Counted from the first letter of the stretch, positions 27,845 to 39,169 are shown. The stretch: 64,000 bases of DNA from Epiperipatus broadwayi (GCA_028023455.1 JAQFVV010006313.1:2627645-2691644), one strand, 5' to 3'. Made by a program: numbers and translations. The notes: generated by a model from the sequence alone, not told the origin.

Positions 27845-27885
27845 GGCTGAACGTTTTCGAGGAACCATGCCTCATACTCATAGCC
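27845..27885 (-). ncRNA. hammerhead-like fold in A1 3' tail
   Basis: Same fold as in A2 and A3: GGCT/AGCC stem I, GAGG/CCTC stem II, GAAA, palindrome AACGTT. This copy has T instead of C in the stem II loop (GCATGG versus GCACGG). Box 1 is not canonical (see the A2 entry). Confidence 0.45.
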
Positions 27886-27938
27886 TTAGTGAAAATGTAT
27901 TTGATATATGTAAATGAGAATATTCAAATGAGTTACTG

Positions 27939-29037
27939 TTAAGTAGCCCATTTTTTCGAAATGTCGAAGCACGTGTCTCTTCTGTTGATTGCATGGATGT
28001 CTCTGTTAATGTAGAATGCCTCTTTTATCTTTCTCCTGTAGTCGTTTGGTTCTGAGCATAAAATAACGGGGTTAGCGGGTATGAAATTGTGCCCTGATTG
28101 TTTAGTATGTTCAAAAAATGCAGAAGATGTACTGCTGTTCGTTTGGGCTCTATTGAAGGTGTACCGATGTTGAGCCAACCTGGTGTTAATTGTGGCTTTC
28201 GTTTCCCCATAATATGTGGCGTGGCATCCGGCCTGGGGGCAGGAAATGGAGTACACCACATGTGGGGTGAGCGCTGGATCAATGTAATCTTTGGAGTTAT
28301 TGATCAACCTATTAGTGTTGGGTGGAGTTCTGAATATTATGCTGAATTTGTTGCTTAAGGTTTTCGTTAGTTTATTGGATATTTTAGGGATGTAGGGGAC
28401 CATTATTCTGGGTAGATTGGTGCGAGGCAATTTATCATCTATTGTGCTGTTAAATTTCATGACTTTCCTCCTAATAGTTTTGTATTTGAATCCTGCTGCT
28501 AGTAGGTCTTTAATGTAATTGTTTACATTTTCCTTCCTATGTGCTTCATATTTACACAAATGATGGTTTCTAAACAGAAATGCTTTAAGACCTGCGAATT
28601 TGTGCGATGCGGGTGATTTAGAATTAGGATGGATGCAGCTACGGATTTCAAATGGTTTAACAAGCATTTTGTAATCTATTGCGTGGCGGTCTCTTGACAA
28701 GGAAAGATNNNNNNNNNNNNNNNNNNNNNNNNNNNNNNNNNNNNNGATAGAGAAAAATAGTTTAGTTGTGCTTTGTAATTCGCGTTGTATATTTAAAATA
28801 TTATTTTTAGATGCTATAATGAAAATATCATCTACATATCGTATATATATGAAGTCTGGGTTAGTGTTGAAATATTTTGGAATAATGGATTGTTCATATT
28901 TATTTAAGTATATACTGGATAAGACGCCACTGATAGGGAGGCCCATGGGCCAACCATCTTGCATTGTGTACCATTTATCTTCGAAAAGAGTGAAAATATG
29001 GGAGTCAAGCCATGTCAAGAAAGCCATAATGAATTTA
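27939..29037 (-). pseudogene. 5'-truncated PLE RT/GIY-YIG coding region A1
   Basis: The C-terminal half of the family A protein. It carries RT motif B (GWPMGLPISG), RT motif C (YVDD in IRYVDDIFI), the thumb-like segment, then GIY-YIG (VVYSISCPQAGC, then YYGET) with the stop at 27939-27941. Apart from the 37-base N gap the frame is open. At sites flanking the gap (TCTATC, GATCTTTCC) it agrees with copy A3 and not A2. The open frame continues past the junction into antisense of A2, which is not real coding sequence. It lacks RT motif A and everything before it, so it cannot be functional. Confidence 0.9.
28709..28745. other. assembly gap (37 N)
   Basis: A run of N inside copy A1. By alignment with copy A3 the missing stretch would be about 34 bases, so the gap length is probably a small estimate error or an unresolved repeat collapse between near-identical copies. 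Confidence 0.95.
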
Positions 29038-31192
29038 GAACAATTTACAATAATGTTAAAATTAGAAATGATTTGCAGAAACAACTTTTGGCACACATAA
29101 CTCACGGATGCAGTGACGCTTTCAAAAACCAAACAATTAGATGGAACAAAATGACAGCGAACTATGTAATCCCCCAGTGGATGCAAGATAAATTGCGTAA
29201 AACTGAGAGATTTCAAATATTAAAATTTGAAAATAAAATACATTTCTTATCTATTAAACAAAATAAAAACCACCGCGGCATTAACATAGACGCGTTCGTT
29301 AATAAAACTTCAACTACTCCGCCATACGAAATCAAGAAAATATTATCGCTCGGACCTAAATATGTAGGAGGAAGTTGGACATCCCCTAAGTGCGAATTAA
29401 TAGCAGACATCGAAGCATCTCTCATTAATAACACACAAAGAGACGCTATTATCACAGACATAGCTAAATTACTAAATAACAATTTCGTTGATAGAAAAGA
29501 CGAAGCATGGAATAAAAGTGTATTAAATACTAAACAATATTTTAAAACACACAACATCATTTGTCTCAAAGAAGACAAAGGCAATCGCTTTGTTTTATTA
29601 AACAACACCGATTACAAAAATAAAATGCATGACCAAATTAAAGTATTAAAGTTGGTACATGATAACACTTTTAACATCAAAATCGACCGAGATAAATTTA
29701 TTAATGGTGTGCTTCGAACTTTCAAGGACAAAGGGATCACTAAATCCGAGTATTACAGGATTTATCCTTCTGCCACTAGACCTCCCCGAATGTTTGCCAA
29801 TTCAAAACAACATAAACCAGGCGAACCGCTCAGATTAATGATGGATTTCGCTGGCGTGCACTATTTCGATACAGCCAAATTGGTTAATCAATTGATTATA
29901 GATTACCTTACTTTTGGCTCATACACAATAAATTCATCTTTTCAATTCATTTCCAGAATTAAAAACGTTCAAATCTCTCACAACTCTGTTATGGCCACGA
30001 TGGATGTGAAAGAATTATATGGATCAATCAATAGAAAAGCATCCATCCAAATTATACATGAAGAGTTGCTGCGAATATCTTGTCCTAACGACAGAATTAA
30101 ATTCATTATGGCTTTCTTGACATGGCTTGACTCCCATATTTTCACTCTTTTCGAAGATAAATGGTACACAATGCAAGATGGTTGGCCCATGGGCCTCCCT
30201 ATCAGTGGCGTCTTATCCAGTATATACTTAAATAAATATGAACAATCCATTATTCCAAAATATTTCAACACTAACCCAGACTTCATATATATACGATATG
30301 TAGATGATATTTTCATTATAGCATCTAAAAATAATATTTTAAATATACAACGCGAATTACAAAGCACAACTAAACTATTTTTCTCTACCATATATGAAAA
30401 CAATAACGAACTCAAATATCTTGACCTTTCCTTGTCAAGAGACCGCCACGCAATAGATTACAAAATGCTTGTTAAACCATTTGAAATCCGTAGCTGCATC
30501 CATCCTAATTCTAAATCACCCGCATCGCACAAATTCGCAGGTCTTAAAGCATTTCTGTTTAGAAACCATCATTTGTGTAAATATGAAGCACATAGGAAGG
30601 AAAATGTAAACAATTACATTAAAGACCTACTAGCAGCAGGATTCAAATACAAAACTATTAGGAGGAAAGTCATAAATTTAACAGCACAATAGATGATAAA
30701 TTGCCTCGCACCAATCTACCCAGAATAACGGTCCCCTACATCCCTAAAATATCCAATAAACTAACGAAAACCTTAAGCAACAAATTCAGCATAATATTCA
30801 GAACTCCACCCAACACTAATAGGTTGATCAATAACTCCAAAGATTACATTGATCCAGCGCTCACCCCACATGTGGTGTACTCCATTTCCTGCCCCCAGGC
30901 CGGATGCCACGCCACATATTATGGGGAAACGAAAGCCACAATTAACACCAGGTTGGCTCAACATCGGTACACCTTCAATAGAGCCCAAACGAACAGCAGT
31001 ACATCTTCTGCATTTTTTGAACATACTAAACAATCAGGGCACAATTTCATACCCGCTAACCCCGTTATTTTATGCTCAGAACCAAACGACTACAGGAGAA
31101 AGATAAAAGAGGCATTCTACATTAACAGAGACATCCATGCAATCAACAGAAGAGACACGTGCTTCGACATTTCGAAAAAATGGGCTACTTAA
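29038..31192 (+). pseudogene. PLE RT/GIY-YIG gene A2, one frameshift
   Basis: Encodes nearly the whole family A protein. It begins at the N-terminal segment TIYNNVKIRND, then KYVGGSW, KEDKGNRFVLL (the PLE D-K-G block) and a PPRMFANSKQHKPG block. RT motif A follows (ATMDVKELYGS), then motif B (GWPMGLPISG), then motif C (YVDD at 30297-30308) and a SHKFAGLKAFLFRNHH segment. A one-base loss near 30673 (CATAAATTT, where A3 has CATGAAATTT) breaks the frame. The second frame (30701-31192) carries GIY-YIG: SCPQAGC, YYGET at about 30917 and FFEHTKQSGH. Two cysteines and two histidines form a likely zinc site. Otherwise the sequence is clean, so it is a young copy. Confidence 0.9.
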
Positions 31193-31245
31193 CAGTAACT
31201 CATTTGAATATTCTCATTTACATATATCAAGTACATTTTCACTAA

Positions 31246-31286
31246 GGCTATGAGTATGAGGCACGGTTCCTCGAAAACGTTCAGCC
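31246..31286 (+). ncRNA. hammerhead-like fold between A2 and A3
   Basis: Stem I GGCT (31246-31249) with AGCC (31283-31286). Then ATGAGTAT in the place of box 1 CTGANGA. Stem II is GAGG-CACGGTT-CCTC, then GAAA, then palindromic stem III AACGTT with C at the cleavage position. All parts are in hammerhead order, but box 1 differs: C3 is A and G8 is T (the pair C3-G8 would become A-U), with one extra T before stem II. PLE pseudo-LTRs are known to carry hammerheads, so this is either a diverged or a dead ribozyme. Confidence 0.5.
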
Positions 31287-31383
31287 AAATTTATTACTAA
31301 CTATATTTTTTTCTCTAATAATTTACAATTAAGTATTTTCATTTTTACAAATAAGGAGAAATTAAAACCACATTTATTACATA

Positions 31384-33669
31384 ATGAATAGAGGTCAAGA
31401 AAAACAGATCTTAAACTGCGGAATTTCGAAGATTAAATACGAACAGAGACTTTCTTTCTTCTCTAAATGCAAGGATTATAACGTCATACCCAACTCCTGT
31501 TTGGTGAAAATTAATAGAACAATTTACAATAATGTTAAAATTAGAAATGATTTGCAGAAACAACTTTTGGCACACATAACTCACGGATGCAGTGACGCTT
31601 TCAAAAAGCAAACAATTAGATGGAACAAAATGACAGCGAACTACGTAATCCCCCAGTGGATGCAAGATAAATTGCGTAAAACTGAGAGATTTCAAATATT
31701 AAAATTTAAAAATAAAATACATTTCTTATCTATTAAACAAAATAAAAACCACCACGGCATTAACATAGATGCGTTCGTTAATAAAACTTCAACTACTCCG
31801 CCATACGAAATCAAGAAAATATTATCGCTCGGACCTAAATATGTAGGAGGAAGTTGGACATCCCCTAAGCGCGAATTAATAGCAGACATCGAAGCATCTC
31901 TCATTAATAACACACAAAGAGACGCTATTATCACAGACATAGCTAAATTACTAAATAACAATTTCGTTGATAGAAAAGACGAAGCATGGAATAAAAGTGT
32001 ATTAAATACTAAACAATATTTTAAAACACACAACATCATTTGTCTCAAAGAAGACAAAGGCAATCGCTTTGTTTTATTAAACAACACCGATTACAAAAAT
32101 AAAATGCATGACCAAATTAAAGTATTAAAGTTGGTACATGATAACACTTTTAACATCAAAATCGACCGAGATAAATTTATTAATGGTGTGCTTCGAACTT
32201 TCAAGGACAAAGGGATCACTAAATCCGAGTATTACAGGATTTATCCTTCTGCCACTAGACCTCCCCGAATGTTTGCCAATTCAAAACAACATAAACCAGG
32301 CGAACCGCTCAGATTAATGATGGATTTCGCTGGCGTGCACTATTTCGATACAGCCAAATTGGATTAATCAATTGATTATAGATTACCTTACTTTTGGCTC
32401 ATACACAATAAATTCATCTTTTCAATTCATTTCCAGAATTAAAAACGTTCAAATCTCTCACAACTCTGTTATGGCCACGATGGATGTGAAAGAATTATAT
32501 GGATCAATCAATAGAAAAGCATCCATCCAAATTATACATGAAGAGTTGCTGCGAATATCTTGTCCTAACGACAGAATTAAATTCATTATGGCTTTCTTGA
32601 CATGGCTTGACTCCCATATTTTCACTCTTTTCGAAGATAAATGGTACACAATGCAAGATGGTTGGCCCATGGGCCTCCCTATCAGTGGCGTCTTATCCAG
32701 TATATACTTAAATAAATATGAACAATCCATTATTCCAAAATATTTCAACACTAACCCAGACTTCATATATATACGATATGTAGATGATATTTTCATTATA
32801 GCATCTAAAAATAATATTTTAAATATACAACGCGAATTACAAAGCACAACTAAACTATTTTTCTCTATCATATATGAAAACAATAACGAACTCAAATATC
32901 TTGATCTTTCCTTGTCAAGAGACCGCCACGCAATAGATTACAAAATGCTTGTTAAACCATTTGAAATCCGTAGCTGCATCCATCCTAATTCTAAATCACC
33001 CGCATCGCACAAATTCGCAGGTCTTAAAGCATTTCTGTTTAGAAACCATCATTTGTGTAAATATGAAGCACATAGGAAGGAAAATGTAAACAATTACATT
33101 AAAGACCTACTAGCAGCAGGATTCAAATACAAAACTATTAGGAGGAAAGTCATGAAATTTAACAGCACAATAGATGATAAATTGCCTCGCACCAATCTAC
33201 CCAAAATAACGGTCCCCTACATCCCTAAAATATCCAATAAACTAACGAAAACCTTAAGCAACAAATTCAGCATAATATTCAGAACTCCACCCAACACTAA
33301 TAGGTTGATCAATAACTCCAAAGATTACATTGATCCAGCGCTCACCCCACATGTGGTGTACTCCATTTCCTGCCCCCAGGCCGGATGCCACGCCACATAT
33401 TATGGGGAACGAAAGCCACAATTAACACCAGGTTGGCTCAATATCGGTACACCTTCAATAGAGCCCAAACGGACAGCAGTACATCTGCATTTTTTGAACA
33501 TACTAAACAATCATGGCACAATTTCATACCCGCTAACCCCGTTATTTTATGCTCAGAACCAAACGACTACAGGAGAAAGATAAAAGAGGCATTCTACATT
33601 AACAGAGACATCCATGCAATCAACAGAAGAGACACGTGCTTCGACATTTCGAAAAAATGGGCTACTTAA
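31384..33669 (+). pseudogene. PLE RT/GIY-YIG gene A3, two frameshifts
   Basis: A coding region of about 760 codons from the ATG at 31384. The N-terminal part (RLSFFSKCKDYN, then IPNSCLVKIN) matches the start of the family B protein (RLQFLYNCK, then FPNCCNVKIN), which supports this start. Then come KYVGGSW, the D-K-G block, RT motifs A, B (GWPMGLP) and C (YVDD at 32777-32788), and a C-terminal GIY-YIG. One extra A at about 32363 and one lost A at about 33408 break the frame, and a 3-base deletion lies near 33485. The frames are 31384-32367, 32372-33583 and 33385-33669. None of these lesions is in A2, so the two copies decayed independently after a recent common source. Confidence 0.9.
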
Positions 33670-33722
33670 CAGTAACTCATTTGAATATTCTCATTTACAT
33701 ATATCAAGTACATTTTCACTAA

Positions 33723-33763
33723 GGCTATGAGTATGAGGCACGGTTCCTCGAAAACGTTCAGCC
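33723..33763 (+). ncRNA. hammerhead-like fold in A3 3' tail
   Basis: Identical to the fold at 31246-31286, including the altered box 1 and the palindromic AACGTT. Confidence 0.5.
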
Positions 33764-33850
33764 AAATTTATTACTAACTATATTTTTTCTCTAATAATTT
33801 ACAATTAAGTATTTTCATTTTTACAAATAAGGAGAAATTAAAACCACATT

Positions 33851-33863
33851 TATTTGTATTTAA
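33851..33863. repeat. target-site duplication of PLE cluster I, right
   Basis: TATTTGTATTTAA, exact copy of 27783-27795. Confidence 0.7.
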
Positions 33864-34674
33864 CTTATTTTTTTAACCATTTAATCTCATATTAGTTTAT
33901 AGTTTAAGATTTCAGTCTCCATCATCAACATTGTTCTTCAATTTCATCTTGATCCATTCTTTTATTTATTCATTCTCATTTGACATTAATTCATTATTAT
34001 AATTGATTGATCATACATTAACTTTTATTATTTTATCATCTCAACCATTCATTAACTCTTATTCTATCATCATCTTAATCATTCATTATTCTCATATATA
34101 TTCGTTATTTTCTCTTCACTCTTAGACTCATTTCATTCCACTAGTCCATTATTACTTCTCTCCATCATCCATTTAGTCATTTACATCATACTTTACTTAT
34201 CATTTCATTTATAAGTTGAATTTCATAATCATTCCAGACATATAATTATTAGTTATTTTATTAATTTTCTGAATATCAAATTTAACTCATCACATTTTGT
34301 TTGTGGGGACTTCAGGGCTGGTTTCACCGGAAGTTATTATTTTTATTAGTCGCCTTGTGATCTTCTTTAGATCGACAGTTTCATGCTAGTTTTATTCAAT
34401 CCAGGAATCATTTTGTTAGTTTTGCATTTTTGTTTCTTCATGCTTATGGTCTTGATCGTGAGAGTACGATAAGTTGCATAAGAGAGTTTAATCACTAAAA
34501 TATGTGGTATGACTCATTGATGACCAGTTAGATCAGGAAGCTAGGTTAGAGTTGTGATTATGTTGACCAACGTGAATGGCATGATGATTAGCTGTAGCTA
34601 GGCTACAGTGATGATTATGGTGCTTAAAACGTGTGGTATGATTCATTTATATTACAGTGGTTGGGAAGAAGGTT

Positions 34675-34677
<3 letters not shown>
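33864..34677. other. spacer between PLE cluster I and family C
   Basis: AT-rich DNA with many TCATT and CATCAT words up to about 34250, then mixed sequence. TGGTATGA, TCATT and GATTA words recur between 34500 and 34660, suggesting a weak local duplication. No gene is recognised. Confidence 0.5.

Positions 34678-34725
<48 letters not shown>
34678..34725. repeat. (TA)n microsatellite
   Basis: A 48-base AT tract at the left edge of the family C palindrome. Confidence 0.95.
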
Positions 34726-34727
<2 letters not shown>

Positions 34728-34728
<1 letters not shown>

Positions 34729-36105
34729 TACAAAGATTTTCACGGGTTGCATATATAAAAGACATATTTTGCAGATTTATCTATGTTAAACATTTAAATA
34801 TTTATATACCGACATTTTGACTTCATCACCCAAGTCATCTACTGGGTGATAAAAGGTAGAAAGAACATTGTAGAGGGGTTACAATCACCGATTTGAAAAA
34901 AAACGTTAAAGTTCCACCACTACCAAAAATTTTAATTAAGAATGTTTTTAAAAAAATATTTTAAAATAGGAGGAAGTTTGCATGTATCATCTCGCTTATT
35001 GATACAATCTGGCCTTTTAAGTATCTCAATTACTTCTCTGATTTTGCACTGGTAGAGATTATCACTTCTGGATGTGATCTTGGTATTAGAAAAATCAATT
35101 TTATGACCTGAATCTATAGTATGAAATGAGAGTGCTGATGATGATGAGTGTTTTTAACTGCATTAGCATGTTCATCTCTCTTAACACTGATGTGATGATT
35201 ACTCATACCTATGTAAGAAGCTTTACAATTTTACATGAGATTTGATAAACACCATGAGATGCAAGAGGGATTGAACTCTTAGGTTTGGTTATTATACTGC
35301 TGATCTTTTGATGAGCAGAAAACGCTGTATTTATATTATAGCATTTTAATATACGTCCAATATTGTCTGCAGTTCCTTTTACATATGGAACACAAATCCT
35401 AATAGCTGATTTATCATTTCTTTTGTTTCCTATTTTGTCCATTTGGGCTTGAAATAAAGCTTGTTTAATAAATTTTAATTGTAACTATTTGCTAATAAAA
35501 CACTATTAATATGATTTATTTTATCTTTCAGATGTGATTTATCTGAAATGTTAATTGTTCTATTTAAAATAGTTTTGGCTACAGAAACTATCTGAGTTGG
35601 TTGATGATGAGAATGCAAATGTAAATATATGTCCGTGTGTGTATTCTTTCTGTAAATCGAAAAAAGATAAACTACCTGGTGTTCTGGTGACTAGAACATC
35701 AAGAAAAGAAAGTTTTCCATCAGACTCTATCGCCATTGTAAATTTAATATGATGATGCATTTTATTTAAATGTAAGAAAAAAATCATCTAATTTATTCTT
35801 TCCATGTTGCCATATGACAAAAGTGTCATCTATGTATCTGAGCCAAATGAGAGGTTTTAACGATAATGATTTTAAAACATGAGTTTTTATATTTTCCATG
35901 AATAAATCAGCTATTACTTCTGAGATAGGTGAGTCCATATGAGTACCAAAAACTTATCTGTATTGCTGTGCATTGTATACAAAATATGTGTTCAAGAGAC
36001 AATATTTAATCAAATCAATAATATGATTTGGTAAATTGCAGTGTTGAGAGATTACATTTGAAGCATCTTCAGTGGAATGTTTGTAAACAAAGACACAAAT
36101 TGACA
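34728..36105 (-). pseudogene. decayed Penelope-like element C, inverted arm
   Basis: Minus-strand copy of a third PLE family with many stops. In order it shows SLFTNIP (RT motif A region, near 36070), a YIDD motif C in RYIDDTFVIWQHG at about 35840, then LSFLDVLVTRTP (35700). Later come ICVPYVKGT and SAHQKISSIITKPKSSIPL (35400-35250), then GIY-YIG parts HGVYQISC, CKASYIGMSN and RDEHANAVK (35260-35150). This is the usual Penelope/Poseidon-type protein, distinct from families A and B. It is truncated at motif A and faces copy C2 head-to-head near 36105. Confidence 0.8.
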
Positions 36106-37610
36106 AATCAGATACACCCCTTCACCCAATAGTAAGTGCAATAGGATATCCAACTCATATTTTAGCTAGACATTTATCTGATTTCATTAAACATACAATC
36201 CCACCTATTAAATCATATATTAAAACCTCTTTTCACTTTTTTTCGGTTTTAAAAAAATAATGCTAATGACATTCTGGTCCGTTTTGATATCGTGTCTTTG
36301 TTTACAAACATTCCAATCGACGAAGCTTTAAATGTAATCTTGCAACACTGCAATTTACCAAACCATATTATTGCTTTGACTAAACATTGTCTCTTGAACA
36401 CATATTTTGTATACAATGGACAGCACTATAGACAAGTTTTTGGTACTCCTGTGAGTTCACCTATCTCAGGAGTAATAGCTGATTTATTCATGAAAAAATA
36501 TAGAAACTCGTGCTTTAGAATCATCATCTTTAAAACCTCTCATTTGGTGCAAATACATAGATGACATTTTTGTCATATAGCAACATGGAAAACATAAATT
36601 AGATGATTTTTGCTTACATTTAAATAATATGCATCCTCATATTAAATTCACAATGGAGACGGAGTCTGATGAAAAACTCCCTTTTCTTGATGTTCTAGTC
36701 ACCAGAACACCAAATAGTTTATCTTTTTAGATTTCCAGATAGAATTAACACATGGATAGATGTTTACATTTCCATTCTCATCATCACCCAACTCAAATAG
36801 CTTCTGTAGTCAAAACTCTTTTAAATAGAGCAATTAACCTTTCAGATAAGTCACATCTGAAAGAAGAAATAAATCATATTAATGTTTTATTAGCAAATAG
36901 TTATAATTATACTTTTTTTTTTATTAAACAAACCTTGTTTCAAGCCCAAAATGGACAAAATAGGAAACAAAAAGATGATAAATCAGCTACAAGGATTTGT
37001 GTTCCATATGTAAAAGCAACTACAAACAGCATTGGACATATAGCATTTTTTATTCATCAAAAGATGAGCAATATAATAATCAAGCCTAATGATTCAATTC
37101 CTCTTGAATCTCATGGTGTTTATCAATTCTCATATGAAAATTGTAAAGCATTTTACATAGCTATGAGTAATCGCATCAGTGTTACTAGAGATGAACATGC
37201 TAATGCAGTTAAACAACACTCATCATCATAAGCACTCTCACTCCATACTATAGATTCAGGGCATAAAATTAATTTTTCTAGTACCAAAATCATATCCAGA
37301 TGTAATAATGTCTACCAGTGAAAAATCAGAGAAACTATTGAGATACTTAAAAGGCCAGATTGTGTCAATAAACAAGATGATCCATGCAAACTTCCTCCTA
37401 TTTGAAAAGATGTTTTAAAAAAAAACATTCTTAATTTAACATTTTTGATATTGGTGGAACTTTAAGTTTTTTTTCCAAATTTATTGATTGTAGCAGCCAT
37501 TTTTCTATCTTTTATCACACAGGAGATGACTTGTGTGTCAAGTTGAAAGGTCCGTTTATAAATATTTAAATTTTTAACATGGATAAACCCGCAAAATGTG
37601 TCTTATATAT
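36106..37610 (+). pseudogene. decayed Penelope-like element C, plus arm
   Basis: Plus-strand copy, about 170 bp longer at the 5' side than its inverted partner. It keeps HPIVSAIGYPTH (fingers region), SLFTNIPIDEALNVI (motif A), RQVFGTPVSSPISG (motif B), CKYIDDIFVI (YIDD at 36554-36565), LPFLDVLVTRTP, HFHSHHHPTQIASVV, ICVPYVKAT, then GIY-YIG remnants HGVYQFSYENCKAFYI and RDEHANAV (37100-37210). In-frame stops (for example after YIDDIFVI) and frameshifts make it non-functional. The 3' tail (37500-37605) pairs with the left arm tail at 34728-34860. Confidence 0.8.
37514..37554 (+). other. conserved hairpin in family C 3' tail
   Basis: Right arm: TCACACA with TGTGTG. The matching hairpin of the left arm (34808-34850, minus strand) is ATCACCC with GGGTGAT. 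One C-G pair of the left is A-T in the right, a compensatory change. An alternative fold, GACTT/AAGTC followed by GAAA or AAAA and then GTC, has the order of a degenerate hammerhead, with CAGNAGAT in place of box 1. The two folds exclude each other. Confidence 0.4.
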
Positions 37611-37613
37611 ATA

Positions 37614-39169
37614 TAAATTATTAATCAATGGCTGTATTCCAATTATAATAAAATATATATAATTATTCAAAACAATACAATAATTAATACAGTAAACAAT
37701 ATTTAAAAAAAACAAATCTATACCACAATTTAATAGAAGTACTTTCAACTATCTATGTAGTCATTATCAACTAAATTCAAATTGTATTAGGAAAAAACGT
37801 TACAAATGTAAACAAAAAGTAATACGTCATACATCAATTTTTTCACAATTCATTAATTTTTATATTGGCGGCCTGCCTGTTTATCAAATATTGCTTTTCA
37901 CTTTTTATTAATATAGCATCTTTAATTTTATGTTTATTATTATTGCTTTCAATATACAAAATCTTAACTTTATTAAAATCAAAATCAAAACCATAATTAC
38001 ATGTTACATTATGATCAAAAAATACTGATGGTGATACATCATCATTTCTAACATTCTCTTGTATTGATTTTTGTACTCGTTTATATAACAACAAATGCTC
38101 CTTTGATCTTTTCTCCAATGTACATCGAGATTCCCCAATATTTGCCTTTCCACAAACACACAACCATTTATATATTGCACAACTTTGATTTAAAATACCA
38201 CACCTATTTTTTGAATTATTTATTAATCTATTTAAATTAGGAGTAGTATAAAATGCAACTCAACATATATATTTATATAACTGTTTTATAAATTTCACTT
38301 GTTCATTACAAATAAATGGTATTGATATCCAAGTATATTTCATTTTATCAATATCCACAGCATTTAAAATATTTCTATTATTATTAAACTTAGTAACAAT
38401 ATTATAAATTAATTTATGATCATATCCAACATTTAACAAATCCATAATAAATACATTTATGTTACTTACTTTATCAGAACTATATTTACATAATTTATTA
38501 TTCCTAAATAAAAATGATTTTAAACCGGATAATTTACATGCTATTGGCACATTTGAATACCAAGGAATATATCCTCTTTTTTCAATATCTTTTATTACCA
38601 TACAATAATCTAATTTATTTTTATTACGAGTAACTTTAATATCTAAATACTGAATTGTCATTTTTTCTTCAAAATATTTACTCTATTTTAAAACTTCTAA
38701 ACTATTTAATTCATTGAATAACACATTTATGCTTTCTAAACTTCCACAAACAAAAACATCATCAACATACCTGTAATAAATTTTAATAACTTGGTAATAT
38801 ATATTATTATTATTAAGGATTATATTTCATACCTTGATACTACAAAACTACATATTTATGAAACTACAGGAAGTCCCATAGGCCATCCGTTATCCATTTT
38901 ATAATAATTTTCATTAAACATAGCATATATATTTTTATCAATAAAATACAATACATCATTCACAAATTGTACTTTCTTAACATCAACTTTTTTTAACATC
39001 AAAGCATCTAATATAATTTTTATAGATTTTAATCTATATATTGAACCGTACATCTCACTTATATCAAATGTACAAATACTATCATTATTATTAATATTAT
39101 GAATTTTCTTTACAAAATCAAAAGATGAACTAATACTATATTTTCCAAATCCAAGAACATCTTTTAATA
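37614..39169 (-). pseudogene. Penelope-like element B1, inverted, 5'-truncated
   Basis: Left part of cluster II, on the minus strand. It starts at the DVLGFGKY segment just before RT motif A and keeps the CEMYGSI-like region, NGWPMGLPVVS (motif B, near 38870), a YVDD region near 38765, PWYSNVPIACKLSGLKSF, and GIY-YIG (CGKANIGESRCTLEKR, near 38110) with a stop near 37843. Frameshifts separate the frames 38856-39053, 38260-38661 and 37843-38163. The head-to-head junction with B2 lies within an 8-bp shared word, TTTTAATA, at 39162-39169. The 3' end abuts the TA tract that ends family C. Confidence 0.85.

Larger units (their letters stand above)
27796..29037 (-). mobile_element. Penelope-like element A1, inverted, 5'-truncated
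   Basis: Minus-strand copy of family A, the left part of cluster I. It starts inside the RT core (the KFIMAFLTW segment) and runs through the GIY-YIG domain and 3' tail. The 3' tail stops about 40 bp earlier than in copy A3. Its 5' end is fused head-to-head to copy A2, with TA shared at 29036-29037. An N gap of 37 bases lies inside it at 28709-28745. Truncated inverted neighbours are a known hallmark of PLE insertions. Confidence 0.9.
29036..31378 (+). mobile_element. Penelope-like element A2
   Basis: Plus-strand copy of family A. Its 5' end lacks about 45 codons compared with A3, because it is fused to the inverted copy A1 at 29036. Its 3' tail, including the hammerhead-like fold at 31246, leads directly into the start of copy A3. 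In such a tandem the 3' tail of A2 sits where a promoter for A3 would be, the pseudo-LTR arrangement known from Penelope elements. Confidence 0.9.
31379..33850 (+). mobile_element. Penelope-like element A3, full length
   Basis: The right-hand and most complete copy of cluster I. It begins five bases before its ATG, directly after the tail of A2, and ends at the right-hand duplication (33851-33863). It keeps the whole coding region and the 3' tail with the hammerhead-like fold. Sequence is nearly identical to A2 over their shared length. Confidence 0.9.

Noticed and set aside
28959-29037. N-terminal 26 or so residues of the long plus frame that starts at 28959
   Set aside because: These bases are antisense of copy A1; the frame merely stays open across the head-to-head junction. 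The same applies to minus-strand residues from 29216 to 29038.
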